Notes under the pieces: generated by a model | The model's input: the letters and a program-made list of their open reading frames with translations, nothing else | Told to the model about the DNA's origin: nothing | The model's database searches: none | Position numbers and translations under genes: made by a program | Shown here: positions 33,267-37,861 of the stretch, piece by piece | Numbering within the stretch: the stretch's first letter is position 1 | Layout: each line of letters opens with the position of its first letter | Source of the DNA: JBLHGU01 sp047615875 | Lineage (GTDB): Bacteria > Pseudomonadota > Gammaproteobacteria > Arenicellales > CAJQKF01 | Reading direction: 5' to 3' | NCBI GenBank assembly: GCA_047615875.1 | Contig: JBLHGU010000033.1 | Span: 1 to 37,861, forward strand | Length of the DNA stretch: 37,861 bases

Positions 33267-35030
33267 ATGAGCGCATCAATGAAGCAAACAGACGTCATAA
33301 TTATCGGAGCTGGCCTATCGGGTATAACCGCCTGCAAGAACATGAGAGCCGAAAACCTGGACTGTTTAGTTTTCGAAAGCACGGATGATATTGGAGGCGT
33401 CTGGAAATATAGAGACGAACCCAACGGTAAAGGTGGCGTCATGTTTACTACAGTTTCGACATCATCGAAAACTGTGAATGAGTTTTCTGATTTTCCCATG
33501 CCGGATCATTACCCGGCATTTCAGAAGCATGCTCAGTACTTGCAGTATCTTAACGACTACGTTGACCATTTCCAGTTGCGGGATTTTATACGTCTCAACA
33601 GTGAAATTGTCGACGCGACGAAGCGTGACGATTGCTGGGAAATTCGTGATCAACACGACAACCTGTACAAGTCTCGCTATCTAATCGTTTGTGCTGGTGT
33701 GCACCAATTTCCAAACAAATTCTATCAGGATGATGAGCGGTTTCGAGATTCGACAGTAGAAACGATGCATAGCTCAGACTACAAGCGCCTAACAGAGAAG
33801 TTTCTGGGCAAAGATATCCTGGTTTTTGGTGGTGGTGAGACCGGAAGCGATATCGCGATTGAGCTAACACATGCCGCGAGTAGTGTGACGATGAGTATCC
33901 CACACGGCCAATGGTTGTTTCCGCCGGTCACAACCGTTAAGGTCCCAACCAATGACTCGGATGCAGCTACAATGGTTTCGGATACTTTTTCCTCACGACT
34001 TCGACGCCTGGTAGATCCACCGTTTGCAACCTTCGAGACAAAGCTTGATACGAAGGCTCACTTTACCTCACAAACATTTGAGAGGTGGGGTGGTAGAAAC
34101 GGGCATGGCATACCAGAGTGGGAGAATGACGCGCCTTACTACGGTCAGTTCTTCAATAAGAATTCAAATGTGACTCAATTCGTCCACAAAGGATTGATCA
34201 ACCCCGCAAGAAATATCAAATCAGTGAAAGGGGATGTTGTCCAGTTCGTTGATGATTCAGAAGTCCGGGTAGATCTGATGGTCTTCTGTAGTGGCTATAA
34301 CACTCGTTTTCCGTTCTTTCATGATGAGAAAATGAACTGCACCATAAACGATCAATTCAAATTTACGCTTTGCAATGAAGATCCCTCACTAGCGTTCATT
34401 GGCTTCACCAGGCCTCTAGTCGGGTCCTTTATGGGTATCTCTGAAATACAATCAATCTACATCAGCAAACTTTTTTCAAAACAAATTGCTATTCCAGAGC
34501 GTGCATACAGAGACAGAGTGATTATGGAGGATAAGACTTTTCAGGAGCTGACCTTTTCCAGCACCTCAAATCGTATTGATGGGCTCGTGAATTTTCAATC
34601 TTACCTAGACGACGTAGCATCACTGGCTGGGGTGCGACCCGACTATTGGAAATTATTTCTTTCCAGTCCGAAAAAGTGGTACTTCGCGGTCACTGCTGCC
34701 CATAATAATTGCCAATTCCTGCTATATGACGAGAAATATCATGATGAGATATTTAGACGATATAGCATGTATCATGGTGATAATCTCCGTGTGAGTACAC
34801 ATATTTATGCATTGGTCGTTAATCTGTTGCCAGGCTGGTTTCGTGGTGGGAAATTAAGCAACCTGGTTTCTCTCATTGGTGGATATATTCTCATCGTTTT
34901 GTTGTCACCAGTTTTATTGTTCAGGGTTTTCTATTCAGTAGATAAGCGATGGAGAAGCAAGAAGCGAAAAATGATGCAAAACAACAGTGCCGCTAAACTA
35001 CTGGAAAAGATGCGAGCGAAAGAAACCTGA
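33267..35030 (+). CDS. Flavin-containing monooxygenase with C-terminal membrane anchor
   Basis: This protein of 587 residues uses FAD and NADPH to oxygenate a nucleophilic N or S atom. The FAD motif is DVIIIGAGLSGITACKNM, and TDDIGGVWKYRDE is typical of the family. The NADPH motif is ILVFGGGETGSDIAIELT. The FMO fingerprint region reads RFRDSTVETMHSSDYK, keeping MHSSDY but lacking the usual Gly after the Phe. LMVFCSGYNTRFPFF follows. A hydrophobic segment (LVSLIGGYILIVLLSPVLLF) and a basic tail RRWRSKKRKMM-like end (KRWRSKKRK) resemble the membrane anchor of eukaryotic FMOs. I chose the ATG at 33267; ATG 33279 or TTG 33228 are possible. Its stop overlaps the GST-like gene by one base (TGATG). 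The substrate is unknown; trimethylamine-type substrates are only one option. Confidence 0.85.
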   Translation: MSASMKQTDVIIIGAGLSGITACKNMRAENLDCLVFESTDDIGGVWKYRDEPNGKGGVMFTTVSTSSKTVNEFSDFPMPDHYPAFQKHAQYLQYLNDYVDHFQLRDFIRLNSEIVDATKRDDCWEIRDQHDNLYKSRYLIVCAGVHQFPNKFYQDDERFRDSTVETMHSSDYKRLTEKFLGKDILVFGGGETGSDIAIELTHAASSVTMSIPHGQWLFPPVTTVKVPTNDSDAATMVSDTFSSRLRRLVDPPFATFETKLDTKAHFTSQTFERWGGRNGHGIPEWENDAPYYGQFFNKNSNVTQFVHKGLINPARNIKSVKGDVVQFVDDSEVRVDLMVFCSGYNTRFPFFHDEKMNCTINDQFKFTLCNEDPSLAFIGFTRPLVGSFMGISEIQSIYISKLFSKQIAIPERAYRDRVIMEDKTFQELTFSSTSNRIDGLVNFQSYLDDVASLAGVRPDYWKLFLSSPKKWYFAVTAAHNNCQFLLYDEKYHDEIFRRYSMYHGDNLRVSTHIYALVVNLLPGWFRGGKLSNLVSLIGGYILIVLLSPVLLFRVFYSVDKRWRSKKRKMMQNNSAAKLLEKMRAKET

Positions 35031-35896
35031 TGGCGGACCGTAGATATCGAAATATCCATTTCAATATCTATGGTCAGGATCATTCACCCTGGGTGCAGGC
35101 GGTATTACTCGGTCTTCACGAAAGAGATATCTCTTACACTCTAACTACGGTGCCGCCTTTTTCAGTGCTCAGAAAGTGGGGTGTAATGATGCCCACTGCG
35201 AGCGACGGCGACACTCCCTGGCAATTGGAATCGACTGACATACTGCAGCAAATGGGTTACGGAGCGGTTTCGAAGGAGAATTTGCGGGCGATCTACGATG
35301 CTTGGCGAGGCGTAACCCATCGAGCTAAAAGCGCCAGGCGTTTCTTCTACACCGCCAGTCTCATCCGTGATCCTCATCTTTCATGCTTACGGCGAATGCG
35401 TAATCAGTTCTTGCGCAGCTTTGCTGTTCTCTACTTTTATTTGCTTCTGAAATTCGTGATACGAGTGGGTATTCAACCTGATCCGAAGAATTTTTCTGAA
35501 CAGTTTCTATATTGGGAGCAGATGCTCGAAGATGGTGATGTACTATATCTGGGTGGAGGTGAACCAAATATTCTCGATATGATGCTATTTGGTGTCATCC
35601 AGTGCCATAGCAGTATTCCTGTGCCTCCAATCGATGCATTGCAAAACGATCCCCGACTTGTCAGGATGAGATCCTGGATTGCTTCGATGCAGAAACGTTT
35701 TAGTGATTATGATCACCTTTACTCTGGCGTTCACTTCGAACCGTATTCTCCATCGCCGGCGCAGGCGACGCTTCTCGAGCAAGCAGCCTATTGGTTCGGT
35801 TTAGCAGTCATGTTTGTTTTCTTTCCAATTACGATTCCTCTCATTGTCTTTTTGGCTATGCGCGTTCCAAGAGATAATCTGGTCATCCCGAGTTAA
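35030..35896 (+). CDS. GST-like membrane-anchored protein coupled to the monooxygenase
   Basis: This 288-residue protein has a glutathione S-transferase-like layout. The thioredoxin-fold start NIHFNIYGQDHSPWVQAVLL followed by LHERDISYTLTTV is like GST N-domains, with SPW at the active-site position. The helical second domain has EQFLYWEQMLEDGDVLYLGG and PNILDMMLFGVIQ. A hydrophobic C-terminal segment (AVMFVFFPITIPLIVFLAM) suggests a membrane anchor, as in the monooxygenase ahead. The TGATG overlap with that gene indicates translational coupling. An electrophile made by the monooxygenase could be passed on to glutathione, but the canonical Ser/Tyr/Cys residue is not clear, so it may be a non-catalytic relative. 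A GST-like fold is probable rather than certain. Confidence 0.72.
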   Translation: MADRRYRNIHFNIYGQDHSPWVQAVLLGLHERDISYTLTTVPPFSVLRKWGVMMPTASDGDTPWQLESTDILQQMGYGAVSKENLRAIYDAWRGVTHRAKSARRFFYTASLIRDPHLSCLRRMRNQFLRSFAVLYFYLLLKFVIRVGIQPDPKNFSEQFLYWEQMLEDGDVLYLGGGEPNILDMMLFGVIQCHSSIPVPPIDALQNDPRLVRMRSWIASMQKRFSDYDHLYSGVHFEPYSPSPAQATLLEQAAYWFGLAVMFVFFPITIPLIVFLAMRVPRDNLVIPS

Positions 35897-35986
35897 CAAT
35901 ACTCAATGAGTTGTATAGTAAATTTTCGAGACGACCCATGCGTTGGGCAATTTAGTTTCCTGCATCAAGTCGAATAGCTATTGTCG

Positions 35987-37861
35987 CTAATCATAAATGA
36001 CGCTGGAATCTAAACTACTTTCGTCTCCGTTTGATGATTCGACGAGGATTGCTTCCAACTGTCTTGCCAGATCTAGCCACCAGGTCATTCCCATTTCTCT
36101 GAACAACTCAATTGCCTGTGTGAGTTGCTCCTGGGCCTGGAGAATATCTTCCCGCTTTAGGAACAACTGAGCATTGTGGTATCGAGCGATGGCAAGATCC
36201 GGCCTTGCTCCTCTGTCAATTGCAGTTTGAATGCTTTGAGCCAAAGCTGAAGAGGCCTTGGGGAAATCATCGGTTTGCAGATAAATAGAGGCTAAAGCAC
36301 GGTAAGCGAGAGGGGTTCCCCAGCGTTCGCCAAATCGATCCAATTCCAGGGATTTTTTGACAAGTTCTTCTGATTCTTGCAATCGTCCAACCTTGCTCAT
36401 TTTTTCGGCATACCAGGCATAAAAATAAGACATTGCGAGTGAGCTGCCTATCGATTCCATTATTTGAACGCCTTCCTGCATCAGCTCAAGACCTTCGTCT
36501 ACTTCACCAAGCATGAACAAGCAGTCGCCCTTGATTAACAGGCTTCCTGCTTTTATAAGTGTATTGCTGATTTGAGAGACTGATAGCCTAATCGCCTGGT
36601 CGCAAAATTCGATGCTTTTTTGCCAATTTCCTTGAATCGCCATAATTAGGGCTTGATACCAGGTAGTAACGGCTTCCCGGTTGATGTCTTTTAGCTCGAT
36701 GGTTTGATTTATCGCCTTTTCGAGTATTTCAGTACTTTTCGTAAAATTTCCAGTCAGGCCATACATGCCTCCAAGAAAACCCAAAGAATAATTTGCGTCG
36801 GTAGGATTATTAAAACGCTCTAGCAGAGGAATCCATTTTTCCAGATGAATGATTCCATTTTGATAATCTCCACCAAACCAACAGATACGGCCTATTAGAT
36901 TTTGCGCCAAAACGGAAACTTCTTGCTCATCCAGAATGTCGCTTACCTCTATACAACTTTCTAGTTGATGTTTAGCCTCGGTGTAGTTTCCAAAGCTAAA
37001 ATACACACGTCCCAACCAGTATTTAATTTTTACCTTTCTTGATAAATCATTTAATTGTTCGGCATAATCTAATGAGGCTTTGAGGCAATTCAAATTCCAG
37101 GCGGAGGGAGCGTAACCGGAAACCGAGGCCAATTTTATATTGAGATCAATACGCTTTTCTTTTCTCGAATTGGTGAGTTCGGATCGATCAATGAGTTCAA
37201 TTGCCTCTTGATAGAAGCCGCGTGCATCTGCGAGTGAAAAAAATCCGGAGGATTTGTCGCCAGCCAATTCCAGATATTGAATCGTCTTTTCAACATGGTT
37301 GCTGTTCCGGTAGTGGTAGGCTAGCACCTCCACTTGCTCTTCCAGACGCTCAGAATAAATCAATTCAATAGCTTCGGCGACAAGGCGATGTAAAGAAACG
37401 CGTTGTTTGATCAATAAAGTTTCGTAAGTTACCTCCTGAGTAATGACATGATTAAATTGATTTATCACTTCTGGAAGACGCTGTAATTGTCGAATCAAAT
37501 CCTGAAGTTTAAGTTTCTCAAGGGACGAAGGTAGCATTTCTTTGTCAGTAATAATCTGCTCTAAAACGCGTAAGGAAAACTCTCTCCCGATCACCGAGGC
37601 CAGTCGCAACACTTCCTTTTGTTCAGGACCTAACCTGTCAAGTCTTGTCCTGATTACGGCTTGAACACTCTCAGGAAAAGTGATTTGCTCAAGCGGTCGT
37701 TGCAAAGTTAATTGTTTTTCTCGAGATTCAACTGTGTGCAGAGTAACTGTCTTTTGTTCTTTCAATAAATCACACAGTTCCTCGACAAAAAAAGGATTAC
37801 CTCCTGTGCGTTGGAAAATTTTTTCTGTCATTCCTTCCGGTAAATGATTGACTCCATAAAT
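35987..37861 (-). CDS. C-terminal part of a large AAA ATPase/TPR regulator (cyclase- or LuxR-type)
   Basis: The reading frame is open to the right edge of the window, so the gene's start and N-terminal domains lie outside. The visible 625 or so residues begin with the end of an AAA/STAND ATPase: RTGGNPFFVEELCDLL, then ESVQAVIRTRLDRLGPEQ and VLRLASVIGREFSLRVLE. These are followed by a long array of TPR-like helices, including AYHYRNSNHVEKTIQYLE, FGNYTEAKHQLESCIEVSD and AYRALASIYLQTDDFPKA. This layout is typical of class III cyclase-AAA-TPR proteins and of some serine/threonine kinase or LuxR-type STAND regulators. The missing N-terminal domain would decide. It is convergent with the GST-like gene. 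Confidence 0.85.
   Translation of the reverse strand: MYGVNHLPEGMTEKIFQRTGGNPFFVEELCDLLKEQKTVTLHTVESREKQLTLQRPLEQITFPESVQAVIRTRLDRLGPEQKEVLRLASVIGREFSLRVLEQIITDKEMLPSSLEKLKLQDLIRQLQRLPEVINQFNHVITQEVTYETLLIKQRVSLHRLVAEAIELIYSERLEEQVEVLAYHYRNSNHVEKTIQYLELAGDKSSGFFSLADARGFYQEAIELIDRSELTNSRKEKRIDLNIKLASVSGYAPSAWNLNCLKASLDYAEQLNDLSRKVKIKYWLGRVYFSFGNYTEAKHQLESCIEVSDILDEQEVSVLAQNLIGRICWFGGDYQNGIIHLEKWIPLLERFNNPTDANYSLGFLGGMYGLTGNFTKSTEILEKAINQTIELKDINREAVTTWYQALIMAIQGNWQKSIEFCDQAIRLSVSQISNTLIKAGSLLIKGDCLFMLGEVDEGLELMQEGVQIMESIGSSLAMSYFYAWYAEKMSKVGRLQESEELVKKSLELDRFGERWGTPLAYRALASIYLQTDDFPKASSALAQSIQTAIDRGARPDLAIARYHNAQLFLKREDILQAQEQLTQAIELFREMGMTWWLDLARQLEAILVESSNGDESSLDSSVIYD

Noticed and set aside
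1..37861. tRNA, rRNA, CRISPR array, insertion sequence or prophage.
   Set aside because: No cloverleaf-like sequence, regular spacer array, terminal inverted repeats or transposase/integrase frame was found by eye.

Overview
The window reads as a chromosomal piece of a free-living, aerobic, Gram-negative bacterium, most likely a marine gammaproteobacterium. The phosphatidylserine decarboxylase is close to the gammaproteobacterial form, an outer-membrane barrel remnant ends in an aromatic residue, and the gene content is rich in transporters, sulfatases, TRAP uptake and betaine/methylamine catabolism. This placement is inferred from recalled protein families, not from a search. No rRNA, tRNA, CRISPR array, transposase or phage gene was seen.

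Left block (1-5808, + strand): the end of a ProV-type ABC ATPase, a 665-residue permease with two fused ProW-like halves, a choline-kinase-like phosphotransferase and an 814-residue sarcosine/dimethylglycine dehydrogenase-like flavoprotein. They are tightly spaced and look like one operon for uptake and demethylation of a betaine or methylated amine. A MocR-type regulator (5907-7412, -) faces this operon convergently; its usual PLP-binding lysine is a leucine.

Middle (7549-17310): an EEP-fold phosphodiesterase/nuclease, an orphan Tat-exported family-5 solute-binding protein, a periplasmic 5'-nucleotidase, a small two-helix membrane protein, a CHASE2 class III nucleotide cyclase, a multiply broken TPR/outer-membrane-barrel gene and a secreted FecR-domain protein. 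A perfect 16-bp stem separates the first two.

Core accessory locus (17541-29513, +): a ROK regulator with a consensus-like promoter and a tandem direct repeat just upstream, a fused TAXI-type TRAP permease, its TAXI binding protein, a sulfatase, a BetC-like sulfatase, an enolase-superfamily dehydratase/racemase, a GMC oxidoreductase and a second BetC-like sulfatase. None of the enzymes has a visible signal peptide, so the inferred logic is import of an intact organosulfate, cytoplasmic desulfation, then alcohol oxidation and dehydration or racemisation. This is the best candidate in the window for an undescribed pathway.

Right block (29593-37861): a 2-hydroxychromene-2-carboxylate isomerase-like DsbA-fold protein and a stand-alone methyltransferase of the OvoA C-terminal (4-mercaptohistidine) type, both on the - strand; phosphatidylserine decarboxylase; an unrecognised 154-residue protein; a coupled pair of a flavin monooxygenase and a GST-like protein, each with a hydrophobic C-terminal tail; and the C-terminal part of a large AAA/TPR ATPase cut by the window edge.
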